A DNA stretch of 64,000 bases from contig CM082581.2 of NCBI GenBank assembly GCA_040954595.2, forward strand, positions 8,308,001 through 8,372,000, read 5' to 3'. This DNA is from Balanoglossus misakiensis. Taxonomy: Eukaryota; Hemichordata. Position 1 is the stretch's first letter, and each line of letters starts with the position of its first letter. The notes beneath the pieces were generated by a model that saw nothing but the letters and a program-made list of their open reading frames with translations, was not told where the DNA came from and made no database searches. Both the position numbers and the translations under genes were made by a program. Below are positions 50,289-61,971 of the stretch, piece after piece.

Positions 50289-51245
50289 ACGTTTCTTTTA
50301 GTTTTTGCACTTACACACGTAATTAACCTGTCCAGTAAGATTTGTCAGATATCTGCGTTGGCATGTCATTTCTACCAGAACTCATTGGGTTCATTTTATT
50401 TTTAACATATTATATTCTTATTTTATTGGACGGGGACTCAGTGGCACCAGTCTCAGTATCGGTATAAAACATTGAAATACTTGGTAGAATTCAGCTGTTT
50501 TTCTTATGGATATCATTTTGTATTTATTTACCTGTCAATAATCTCACATGCAATTCTGTCGAGGACGTAGGGCCTATACGAGGTGGTGCATGCATTCGGT
50601 CTGGTCGGAGTAATTACACGCGGTATTAAGTTTGTTGACTTTCAGATTGGTATCACTTTTTTATCTGCCACCGCCACGCGCATGCTAATCGCCCTCTTAG
50701 TCACTTTCACATTCAGAAGGAAGGAAAGTGAATGATAAATCTCTCCTCGGAGACCACTGATTGGTTGGAGTTAATGTGTCTTTCGTGTATGTGCTTCTAA
50801 ATGTTGATTACAATCAGGGGCCAGTGGACAGATTCGCTGCGTTCGTGATCAGAATGCTTAATCTGCAGTTGTGTTTATGATGCCAGTGACAAGCATAGGT
50901 GTATTTCTTATGTCAATTAATCAATCAACTGAACAATTTAGGCTGTACGCTGTGATATCCCCAATCAGGTGGAACGGTCCCCTACACGGGAACATGATGC
51001 AGTGTAACACCTTGAAGGACGTTTCAATTTAGCAAATTTGATGAAAAATCTGGAAAGGGCGGGATGAATCCGAGTGATGTAAGCTACAAAGTATAGCATT
51101 ATACATTGTACATGTATGTTAGAATAAATTTTACCGTCTAATTTTAGGTGATGTACAATGTAAACACTTAGTCGCAAGATCATGCAGTGAATGAATTGCA
51201 ATCACATTGATCAGGAGAGGGGGGAACAGAGACAGACAGATGTAA

Positions 51246-51303
51246 TACCACTACCACCACCACCACCATCATCACCATCACAACCACCACCACCATCATC
51301 AAT
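51246..51303. repeat. Degenerate CCA/ATC trinucleotide tract
   Basis: Mixed CCA, ATC and CAC units, related in pattern to the tract at 44821-44926. Confidence 0.85.
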
Positions 51304-52560
51304 GCCACCGAAACATACCACATTCATTAGGACATGTTCTCTCCCTTGATAGTAAACCCTAACAGACCCCAGTTCATGCCAAAACCGTCTTACCAAGAGA
51401 TTAAAAAGCCATAAAAATAAAGAATTCCATTAACCTGCACACATCCCAGGGAAACCTAATGTATGAATTCACATCTTGGACAGGTGACCCACATTCGTTA
51501 CGTCATTCAATTAGCATATCAATTATCTGATAACCACTTCCGCAGGATTCTCCCGTATCTTTCCGCCCAAGACCATTTGCGCCGGATGTAACGGTAAAAA
51601 ACTACGTAATTACTTTGAGTAAATTGCATTTCCATTTCAAAATACAAATTAAAACGCCGAAGAAGTTATCTTTTGACCTTTTGGTGAAAATAAATACCTT
51701 CTTTATGGTTCTAGCTCTTACTGGCGGCGATTTCGGTAAATGAATAATGTGGAAAGGAAAAAACTCAAATGCAGTATACGTACATATATATACACAGAGA
51801 CGTGTTGGCAATGTGGATTTTTTTTCGTTTTAAAAATCTTGGATTTGCTTAAGTCGTAGAACGCGCGCGTTGCAGTGTTTGTTTCGGAATCGCTAGATTA
51901 AAAAAAATGAAAGTACCTCTCGCGCTCGGTCGGCTGACTATGACACACGTTCAAACATTTCAACGTGAGCAGAAAAATAATGAAATTCGGTTATTATTGT
52001 GTGACTGTAATTGATTTCGTTAAATTGATTTGACCTGACATGCATCAATCTCTTTGTCTCAATTTGTAGTTTTATCTTGCACATTCACCGCAGTTATCTC
52101 GATAGTTATGAAAAGTACGCGGATATTAATCAGGACGAAGGACAAAGGTATAATTACGATGCATTGTTTAGTTGCGCCGGTGCGTGCAGTTTCTCAATAC
52201 CTGTCTGGCCCGGAACCCCTTATTTTCTCTGTGCCATTTTCTTTAATTGTATAGCCACAGGAAAATAAGCTTAATAAGCTTTACCTGTCACAGAACGCAA
52301 TGTGGACTCGAAAATGCCAAAAGTCGCCACCTGTACACAGGTAATCGGAATAGTTCACAAGTCGTATTGCAACAGTGAAAACGTCCATATTAAAATTAAC
52401 ATTCCCGTTCTTTTGGGTTGCAATAAGAGCATTTTGTCAATTTATTAATGGTTTTCTATTTTTATTTAAATTACTAGTACATTGGTACGTTGTCTGAAAA
52501 AATAATATGGGTACAAGTCCAAAATGTTTTTCAATTTTAGGTTAATGAAGTTGTTGGAAT

Positions 52561-52577
52561 GGGGGGTGGGGGGGGGG
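52561..52577. repeat. G-rich run (G6 T G10)
   Basis: Homopolymer G interrupted by one T. Confidence 0.9.
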
Positions 52578-53086
52578 TCTGAGGCCTAACTTAAGCAATT
52601 AAGTTAGATTTATTATATTGAACTTTTGATGTTGCCCCTTATACCCTCAATACATTTTGTCAGCTGGACGTCTTCTAAATACCGATGAATGAGATAAAAC
52701 AACTATGCATATCACGTTCGCGCAGATCTAATTACTTCAGAACAGTAACCCTGTACACTCCCTCACGGTATATAAATAATTATTCATCACTTATTAAATC
52801 TGTCATAAACCACTTTTTACATCTATCCTCTCTCCCTTTCCATTAAATGCCAACGGAAACTGACGAAGATTGATGGTGATTCTTGCTAAGCGTTTATTCA
52901 GCTGCGAGTGGTGGTTAAAACAGGATACATATTACTCTTTGAACACACTTTTCATAATACGTTATCTCCATCTAAGAACACGACTCTAGTTCATCGCATT
53001 TAACCCCCTTTACGGTCAGGCAAACGAGCGCCTTTGATGAGGTAAATGAAAAACTATAGAGCGTGCGCGGACTTTGTCCAGAATGA

Positions 53087-53740
53087 AGTGGTCTGCGCTG
53101 CACCATGAATTATGAAAAACAACTGGCTACCAGGAATGCCGTGTCACATTGGAAGATTTGTCACCTAATATTTCTGCAGTTGGAATTTGGTATACCAATG
53201 CAGAAATGGGTCGTATTACTTACAATGTACACTGTGAACGAGGACAACAACGCCATCGCTAGCCTTCAAAACTGCCTAAAACTACCCGAAGTATCAAACG
53301 GTTGGCAGCCAAAGAAATGCCATGAAAATATCACGTGGTATGGAATCGAAAGCACCATGTGTAATGTACAAGAATATTTTATATCTGACAAGTCTGGCTG
53401 TTTACTAATAGTACTCGACATAGTGACAATAACATACTCGACATGTCTGTGTGTTTGTCAGACATTTTGCCCTTACATGCATCTGCGAGATACCAAAACA
53501 CTATGTTGTTTAGATCAGTGTACAGTAGGACTACATGTATATCCCTCAAAACAGCGTTTTGTTTTATGCACACTGGGAGCGTCTTGGAATTCGGGAAACG
53601 CGCTGATTACTGGCATTATAAGCCAATTACCGGATAATTGGACTATTTACTCCGAAACATTGCTTGCTTCAGTACGCAATTACCCGTATAAAATGCAACG
53701 TGTAGCGCGCGAGAGAGGTTTACCTCGTAAAGGAACGTGA
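53087..53740 (+). CDS. Unidentified long open reading frame (ATG at 53105, 211 codons)
   Basis: The frame is open for 218 codons between an upstream stop at 53084 and the stop at 53738-53740, with ATG at 53105 in a fair context (ACC before it). At this base composition such a length is expected only about 0.01-0.02 times per window by my rough estimate, so it deserves attention. I do not recognise the protein. Residues around 57-100 (NCLKLPEVSNGWQPKKC ... YGIESTMCNVQEYFISD) vaguely recall a decayed sushi/CCP module, and there are many cysteines, but no signal peptide and no complete domain. It could be a decayed retrocopy, a single exon of a larger gene, or chance. Confidence 0.22.
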   Translation, partial: SGLRCTMNYEKQLATRNAVSHWKICHLIFLQLEFGIPMQKWVVLLTMYTVNEDNNAIASLQNCLKLPEVSNGWQPKKCHENITWYGIESTMCNVQEYFISDKSGCLLIVLDIVTITYSTCLCVCQTFCPYMHLRDTKTLCCLDQCTVGLHVYPSKQRFVLCTLGASWNSGNALITGIISQLPDNWTIYSETLLASVRNYPYKMQRVARERGLPRKGT

Positions 53741-55293
53741 GATTCAGCTAATGCGGTGATTATCCGTAAATTCACTTTCTTTGATCCGAATCTGTGTCGT
53801 CGCACCCATACCTGTACAGTTTCTGTAATTGCGCCTGAGTCTAAAAATAGCCTAAAATACCTTAAAGTGCATGAGAGAGTTCACAGTGGTCACACATTAA
53901 TTACTTGATGGGGTACACACCACACAGTCCTACAGGTCTGTCGCCCAAGAAAAAACAAATTCCACTATCAATGGAATCATAGGAACTCCACACACACGTG
54001 TGTGTTTCCAACACTTCAAATTAAGCCACCCTCACACGACGAATATAAGAAATTTCGAAATCATGTAATCTGGCTTCAATAATGCAAAAGCACCACATGC
54101 AAATTTCTATGTGACATCTGGCGTAATACCTGTCCATTTCCGGTTTACACCAGATCACATTACTGGTAATTTGTGCAATGGACTGCTCAGTCACGAATTT
54201 ATGTATATGACATATCATAACTCCATTTTGATATCCAGTGAGATTAGTTATCTGTTATGGAAAAAATCAGACATTGCCATGGAATCATCATGCCCGCTGG
54301 CCGTTCTGTTGGGCGTAAAGATTATCCCCCATTCACGCACAATTACATCGTAACCATTAAATGTCACAATTGACGAGAAACAAGCTGGGACCGACGGATT
54401 TTTTATTTTCAAGTGGCTGGTATTTGTAACCAAGGACCTGGCGTTTATATGTGTATGCAAAATGTACGGCAGATGGTTCAGACGAAATTGTGTTGACATA
54501 AAGAAAAATTGAATCGTTGTGTTTTTGTTCGCTTCGGAAAGAAACACAGTCTGGTGTACATTTGTATACATGCAGAATTGTCGCACTCAAGAGTGCATTA
54601 CACGTACAAACTCACCGAGTATTTCGAGTATCAATAACATCATTACAACATCAACAACAACAAAACCGTGACCATTATCATCATCATCAACCACCTTCAA
54701 AAAATTATGTACGTACACATCACCTTTCTCACCTCACGAACGGAAAGATGAATTAAACGTAGCGACGGTTATCTATTCAGAAGGAATGTTTAGAAGAAGA
54801 TTCATCATTCGCCAACAGCCGTGCGGGTAGTAGGTAATGATCTATGTACAAATTGCAATAGTGCATTGTCAAGAGAAATCCCCAATTGAAGCAAGATCAC
54901 ACACAGTCTTGAAGCCTACGAGAAGGGTTAATACTGTAGCCTGATACCTGTATGCATTTTTACACTTTTGATTCGATATGGTGGAGATTTGAACAATAAG
55001 CTCAACAGCATGCCAACGCGTCATTCATCAACGTTCACCGCCGTCGTCAAGCTGTTTCCGTGATTACAAAATGTCGTTTACAGTGTGTATAAAAACGGCG
55101 CCATGCGATGTTTAATAAATGGCTCGGTGTGAAAGTTAAGATGTCAGAATATCTAAATCCAAAGTCCTTGATGGGGGTTTTGCGCGGCTGTGTTTGTATA
55201 CAGCAATCTGGTTGGGTATACTTTCATTTTATGCCATGATGTTTGACTAGTAAAACCGGAAGCATCCTGGAGCCGAATTATGGACAACATAAT

Positions 55294-55314
55294 GGGGGGG
55301 GGGGGGGGGGGGGG
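55294..55314. repeat. G21 homopolymer
   Basis: Twenty-one consecutive G; quadruplex-prone and likely to be length-polymorphic or poorly sequenced. Confidence 0.95.
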
Positions 55315-55774
55315 TCGTACCCACCAAAGTCAAATCTGTGAAAGATAGATCATGTAAAATGTCAAAACACGGTGACATTATCCCTTTGACAACTAAAAGC
55401 AGTGATGACAATTGCAGTTATCGCGTCATCGAAGGATGTCGATTATCTGTCATACATCTTACGGTCGCAGGAGATGCCAGACACCCACTCAAGGTGCTCA
55501 GAATTAAATGTACGTGAGGAGAAGACTAAAAGAAGCGGACAGGACACTCTTGGTTCCATCGCTTCCTTGCATTTCAACAGACAGATCATGTATACTCGGA
55601 CAACGTGTAATATGATGCAACGTGACAGTACGCGTTGATCGTCTTTCAAATGTGGACTCTATTTCACTGACTGGACACAACATTAATTTCCTGTCGGGCC
55701 AATACTCCACAGGGTGTCTGAGTCATGACATCATGGCTGTATACCTGAAGAGGGCGGTCACAAATCTATGGCGA

Positions 55775-55794
55775 GGGGGGTGGGGGGGGGGGGG
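55775..55794. repeat. G6 T G13 run
   Basis: Second G-rich run within 500 bp of the first, on the same strand. Confidence 0.9.
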
Positions 55795-56301
55795 TTATTT
55801 CACTCTTGTACGCGCGACGCGGAGGGATACATCCAACACCGTGTCTCTGAAAGAAGTTCGCGGCACGTTCTCTACCTGTAAAAAGGATCACTTCCCTTTG
55901 TGACGAGTTTTATGGAGACAACGTTAACTTCAAGAAACAACGTGTTCCTGGAATTCCAATTTACACGGAGCCCGTATCTACACGTATACAGAAACCTAGA
56001 TTTTACCCCAAATACAGTTGTTTTAGTTATCAGTGCCTTCGCGACGAAATGTATGCATGTTGAAACACCTTGAAAATCTGTCATGATGGCAATGAAGTTT
56101 TAACACAAGATAATAGCAATCGATAGTTTCATAGAAGACATTTAAGAAACTCGGTGTGCTAAACTTGAAACTGAACACATCGTTTCGATGTAACGTGTCT
56201 TCAAGACACACATTCCTATTTGATAGACGTCATCGACTTGTTATTTAAACACTGATTTAAGTGACAATAAAATCGAATGTCTGAGGATGAGATTACCATA
56301 C

Positions 56302-56425
56302 CTTATCGCCAGACATGTCGTTGAATTTCTCGGTGTCGTAGACGCGTATGTTGAGAATGTATGTTTTAATAGAACATATATCCATGTCAATCATTAACTT
56401 GACGAATGGCGAGAGTGTTGACTCA
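56302..56425 (-). CDS. Weak candidate: exon-like segment of an unknown minus-strand gene
   Basis: Between a possible acceptor (CTATAG) and a good donor (AAG before GTATGG) the minus strand encodes ESTLSPFVKLMIDMDICSIK then TYILNIRVYDTEKFNDMSGD and K. The last 20 codons mostly end in C or G, unlike the AT-rich surroundings. ATGs at 56385 and near the end could also make it a first exon. I do not recognise the product, and a stop follows directly in the intron. Confidence 0.17.
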
Positions 56426-57329
56426 CTATAGCACATATACAGAATGGCAGATGTGTTATGTAAAAATGTGTAACTTTTTATACTGGAAATTAAAATTCCA
56501 CTGACACATTGGGTCTGTATACGATATTTACGATAAGAAAGGGACTCTGCGTGAAATGTAACACAAATTTCACCGTTAAATTTGCTGTTGTGGACAGCTA
56601 CGGCGAATCGACGTCCACTCTGATGCGCAAGGAAATTGGCGCCAAAACTAATCTGGCAGCAATTTCCTCACATATCCACCGAGTGCAGTGTACCGTGATT
56701 ACCGTTGACCTTGTCGTGTGTCGACGTCCGAACGACGCGCATCTGTATCAGGTCATCTCGTTTGACTCGCGAGAAATTCAATCACGGTCGTCAAAACAAA
56801 ACGGATGTGAAAAACATCGAGTAAGCACCGTACACGATTCGCCAAGGTGCGGATAAAGGTGGATTTCCGGCAAGCCAAGCCTTGACGAAGAAGCAGGGAT
56901 GCGCCATAACTTATCGGGATGGCATTTTGAGCCGCATCACGAAGAGAGATAAATCCGCGATATGCAAATTAGGTAGTTGCAAACAGGAAACCCTGCAACC
57001 TGGCCATTTGTCTGCGTTGCAATAATAAGAAGCGATTGCACAGGGTCATTGACATTTCCTAAGTTAAAGGTTGTACACTCGGGCTCTTCAGTCTCCGCCC
57101 ACGCTCCAGAAAACAATAATAGAGTCACATCGTCTTGTTGGCTCAGCCAACCGACATTTCGACCCAATCCAATAGGTTATATCCTTGAGCGAGGCGATAA
57201 GGCTTTCAATATCAAGTCAATGAATCTTCGCGGCAGGCTTTCAAATTAAGGACATGACTACGTTAGGGTTTCGTTGACTCTTACATGTACTAACTCAGTG
57301 AAGTGCGCGATGTGCCGCCTTACTTAAAG

Positions 57330-57343
57330 CCCCCCCCCCCCCC
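57330..57343. repeat. C14 homopolymer
   Basis: Fourteen consecutive C. Confidence 0.95.
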
Positions 57344-60300
57344 AGTTTACTTATTACAGTTAAACAGCCCAGCTCTAACATATAATTTCAGATCCTTTTA
57401 AGCCTAAACGGGGTAAAATATTCATCTTTTGGTGTTATACAGGTTTTTTAGCCACGAGCAGTTAAATATTTATGTTACTTGAAAAGAAACACAGGCAGAG
57501 TCGTATGATCTTTAAGTTCTGCTCACGCCTTTCGTGTGTGCAAAACGTGTAAAAACTTTATACAGCTACCGTATGTGTGCGATCAAACTATTATGTGCCA
57601 GGAGAGAGTAGACTAACTATCGACATCTCAACATGTTTCAGTAAAGAAATCAAAGTGAATAACTTCCCCGCACCTAATTCTACTATAGTAGTGTATAACA
57701 TAAACAGTTATTTTCTCTGATTGCCCTTTTTGGGGGGCTCGTAACCGAAACGTTCGCAGTCAGCTCGTGTAGAAAAATATAGTGCGTGAAAATCGTGGAT
57801 AGGCTATGAGTCTAGTTATATGGAACGTAAGCAACATACGCGATTCCTCGGGGGAATTAAAGTGCCCTTGTGGCTTTGATTCGAATAGAGATCTCGGATT
57901 AAATCATCAAGTGTATTCTGACATGTAACACAAACCCCCTTAGGATTATATGGAAGTCCCAATGCATTGGGTTATATACTGCACCTGTCGAATAAATGTC
58001 TTTTATATCCTTCTATGTGTGATTATCTTGATTGGAAGTTGCTTTTTATATTTTGTTATTTGCAGTATATCGAGTGTGACGTGCATTTTCTGGCTGAACT
58101 GTCGACGGCAAAATGAGGTCAGAGTCGCTGAATTTTTGTCGATTTTAATTTTGTCAACTTGGTGCTAATATATGTGGCTATTAAAACCCGCAATAAAGTA
58201 ATGGCCTACTCATTCAATGATTGCAATTGCGCATCGACATTCGTGATTATTGTAAATGGGCCAGACGGCAGGGTTGTACTTTCAACAAAGATCCCAAACT
58301 GTGCAACCACCGGACGTCATGCATCACTGCAGTGAACTATAGCACAGATCACCGATGGGTTGGCTTTAAGAAATTTGGTGTTAAGGTTGCGGAAAGTTGC
58401 CGTGGCAACGATTCTTTTATGGAAATGGGTTGCCTGCTGGTGCTGTCCTAGAAGTGTCGTTTTTCTTCTCAAACAGATGGAGCCCAGCTGAGCGGATTTG
58501 AAAGCAACTATGCATGTACAGAATTCTCGGATTCGACTCGTACTGTCGTTTTCGACAAACTTATAGTGCAGATGAGATGGGCGGTTTTGCAGATAGTATA
58601 ATTGCATTTGACTGTTCAGATACATGAATTGGTGGCCCCTTATACGAGAATAACCCATCAAGGTCGTGATTCTAGACTATGACTGCGCGTATTAAACCAC
58701 TACACGCGAAATACGCCCAGGGAACATAGCACACACGCTCGCTTGCGCGTCTAAAACCACAGCCTGTGTGGCCAGCCTAGTAAACAAATGCTGCATCCGT
58801 TCCTAAAACAATGTCAATTGTTTGGTATATTTGACAAATGCGACATATTGCTTTGCTTGCACGCCTTTTATGATGAAATAACGGCAACATCGGATTCCGT
58901 CGAATGAAAAAAAATGCAATGAAAGTGGATTATCAATATTGTCATATCGCATTTGGGATATTTATCACATTGACACCGTGACGGATTGCACTGTCAAGCT
59001 GAATTATGATATATCTATATCCCCTCTTGTTTGGTAAAAACAGCTGTGCAACGTTTACCTCCACAACTGCTGTGGCGTGTCACTCGCACACCGACGAATC
59101 CTTCGCGTCGTTTTAAATACACTTTACTATCCGCACATCTTGCAAATTCGGTTTTAACTTTTAAGTGTCCGTTTGCAACTAATCGTCACGCTTTATTTAA
59201 TAGAACCGCTTAATTGCAAAAGCATGCCGACCCATTAGCACAAAACCCTCACGGAAAAGCAAATGTCGCGACTATTAATTACCAGTGTAATTGATATTGA
59301 TTAAGGCTTTGCGTCATTTCCCGATTCTTGGAAAGACTCCTCGAGTGTGTAAAATAATATTCGCTTCGTAATTTTATAATTTGTGTCAACTCCGTGGACC
59401 GTCGAATTGGAATTAAATTATTTTACAGTATGGACATTTTCGAATGAGATAAATCACTATTTATTATTGTACGTGTGTTTTCCATTATCTTAAGTCAAAC
59501 GTTTACGCAATCCGTTGTCATTGTTCGTGTGTCTGAAATGGTCAGATACACTCAAAGAACGGTCCATGTGCGACATGGCAAGACAAATGGAAACCGTTGT
59601 CGTTAGTTTTCTGCGCGATAACAGCTGTCTGTTTGCACTGTGAACATTTACTAAAACTCCCACTTTCACAAGCCTAAGCTTTACTACAAACAATGTCACG
59701 TGGTATTTGCTGCGTGGAAAGTATGGCACTTGAACATTCGTAATGTTCATCACATTGAAAGTCAATTTTAGGGTCCAATTTTCAAATAAAGCGACCACAG
59801 TTGTGCACTTGCTCCTGCAGTACTCATGTGAATACTTGCTAGCTAAAACGGGCAGCAGCAACTTGCAGAAACCTCTCGATTAAACGAGGACTTGATTTAT
59901 ACAGTCGTTGACAGAAACTATAAATCGGTCACTAGCAGGTCGCTTGAAGTGGCTTCCATATTTGCAAATCATCGTTTTCATCATATCCACCCTACCTCAA
60001 GCAAGACCTTGCCAAGTACTGCGCCAAGATGATTTATTGCCAATAACATCAAAATTAACTGCGTTATGAAGTGTTATGAGTTAAGCTCAATTTCATTCGC
60101 TTACAGAGCTTGAAATTGGATTTTATAAGTCTCAACGCCGCCAAACCAAACGCGCTGTGGGTGGCGAGACTCGTGCGACAGTGTCTGCTTTGCGGGGGGG
60201 GGGTACAAATTTTAAAATTAAAGCTATTTTATTTTCTGCAAATGGAAAGTCGGTTAAGCCGAGTGGAATACGTCAGCATTTCACCGCCTCTTCCAATCGG

Positions 60301-61676
60301 ACAGAGAAAGGCCGACAAAATAACGCAAAATTCCCCTGGGGCCTGTTGATCTTTCAACTGCAGTACGAGACGTGAATCTGTAGTAGATATGTAAGTTGGG
60401 AGAGAATTCAGGTTTTGCGCTCAACTACAGGACCGAGATGAATGAATTTATGCATGTGTGTTAAACTCAAAAGGCACTGGTGCGTAAACTAAGATTAACC
60501 AGTCCTCTTAAAGAGCATTTCCCATAAAATGTTAGTCGTAATTAGTGGTTCTTAATTAGTAAAACTGCTGATTAGTTACACCCATTAAGGTGTCGAGGAT
60601 TATATTCATCACGTGACATCCTCCACTCAAAGCCATCTTGCTCTTGTAAAATATTCATCGGCTTATTCCCAACTTATTTGGTATCCTGCAAGACACCATT
60701 TTGAATAAATTTACAATTATGCGTTGAGCTGCCTGTCGAACAATGCGGCGGTAGACCCAGATGTTAGCCAGTACAAAATGACGTCTGTTTCTGTGCGCTT
60801 GTTTATTCATCTGTTTTTCTCGATATAAAGTAAATTAATGTCCTTCTTCATAGAAATGGCAGGTGCATTTATATACACAACACAATTATCTTCGAAACAT
60901 GAACGTCACAAACACAGAATTGTCGTGGTGATAAACAAGCTATACAGTCACAATCTCAACCCTGGATCTGAATTCCATCCGGTTTTCTATGCTGCTTTTT
61001 GACGACGACGCAAACGTCTTAAACACCCCCACCGGTTATTAAAATACTTCGAAGGTAACTGCAAATAATACGGGGGAAATAGCTTCTGCTTCACGGGAGA
61101 GGAGACAACTGACCCGTGAGATCGCCCTCTGGGCTGCCGAACTTTCTGGCATCGAGCAATGCGAGCGGAGATAACCCTACACCATCTCGGTACTACGTTT
61201 TCTAAATTCTCAAGCGCGTCAGGAAATCAGAACACTGATCGAAGATCACTCCAACAAACTGATCACACTATAAATGACATCTCAACAAAAAACATTTGTA
61301 ATGGTGTTTTGAAGCTTTTGTTTACCTTGATCGCCTTGTGAATTAAAACCAATTAGTTAATTGATAACACGATTTGGTAATTACCGGATATTAACGCCAC
61401 CAGTATTAACAACGAATATTTTAATAAGGATTATAAAGGTCACGCAACCTATTCCGTTCGACAAAGGATGTTTAACACCGCAAAGGATAAAGAAAACAGC
61501 CGACCTTCAAGTAAAATACTTTTAAAAATAAATTTATGACGCTTTCCGTTGAGAGTAGTATTATTGAATCTTGTTTCAGAAAAAAAATATTGTTTAATTA
61601 CGGGGATAATAAGAATGTGGTCGATGACGAACGCTAGCTAAGATCTGTTGCTGCGAGCAACGAGATGGTGTTTTTA

Positions 61677-61677
<1 letters not shown>

Positions 61678-61764
<87 letters not shown>
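61678..61764. repeat. Perfect (ATC)29 microsatellite
   Basis: 87 bases of uninterrupted ATC. Poly-His and poly-Asp frames over it are artefacts. Confidence 0.98.
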
Positions 61765-61766
<2 letters not shown>

Positions 61767-61953
61767 ATACCACATCACCACGATTTGCGGTGTTCAATCA
61801 TCAGTAATTTACTGAAGTTTGACAAAGTTCAAACTGTGTTGTTACGATCATGCCGCCCTTGAAGGATCTGTTAGGATCATTTCATCACATTCCAACCAAA
61901 TTGTTACAATGGCTCTGGCATTTCGGGATGAATTCATGTCCAAGGTTCTTAGA

Positions 61954-61971
61954 CCCCCCCCCCCCCCCCCC
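61954..61971. repeat. C18 homopolymer
   Basis: Eighteen consecutive C, 190 bp after the ATC tract. Confidence 0.95.

Noticed and set aside
58221-58451. Cysteine-containing 76-codon plus-strand frame
   Set aside because: The cysteine spacing fits no module I know, and the length is ordinary for chance.
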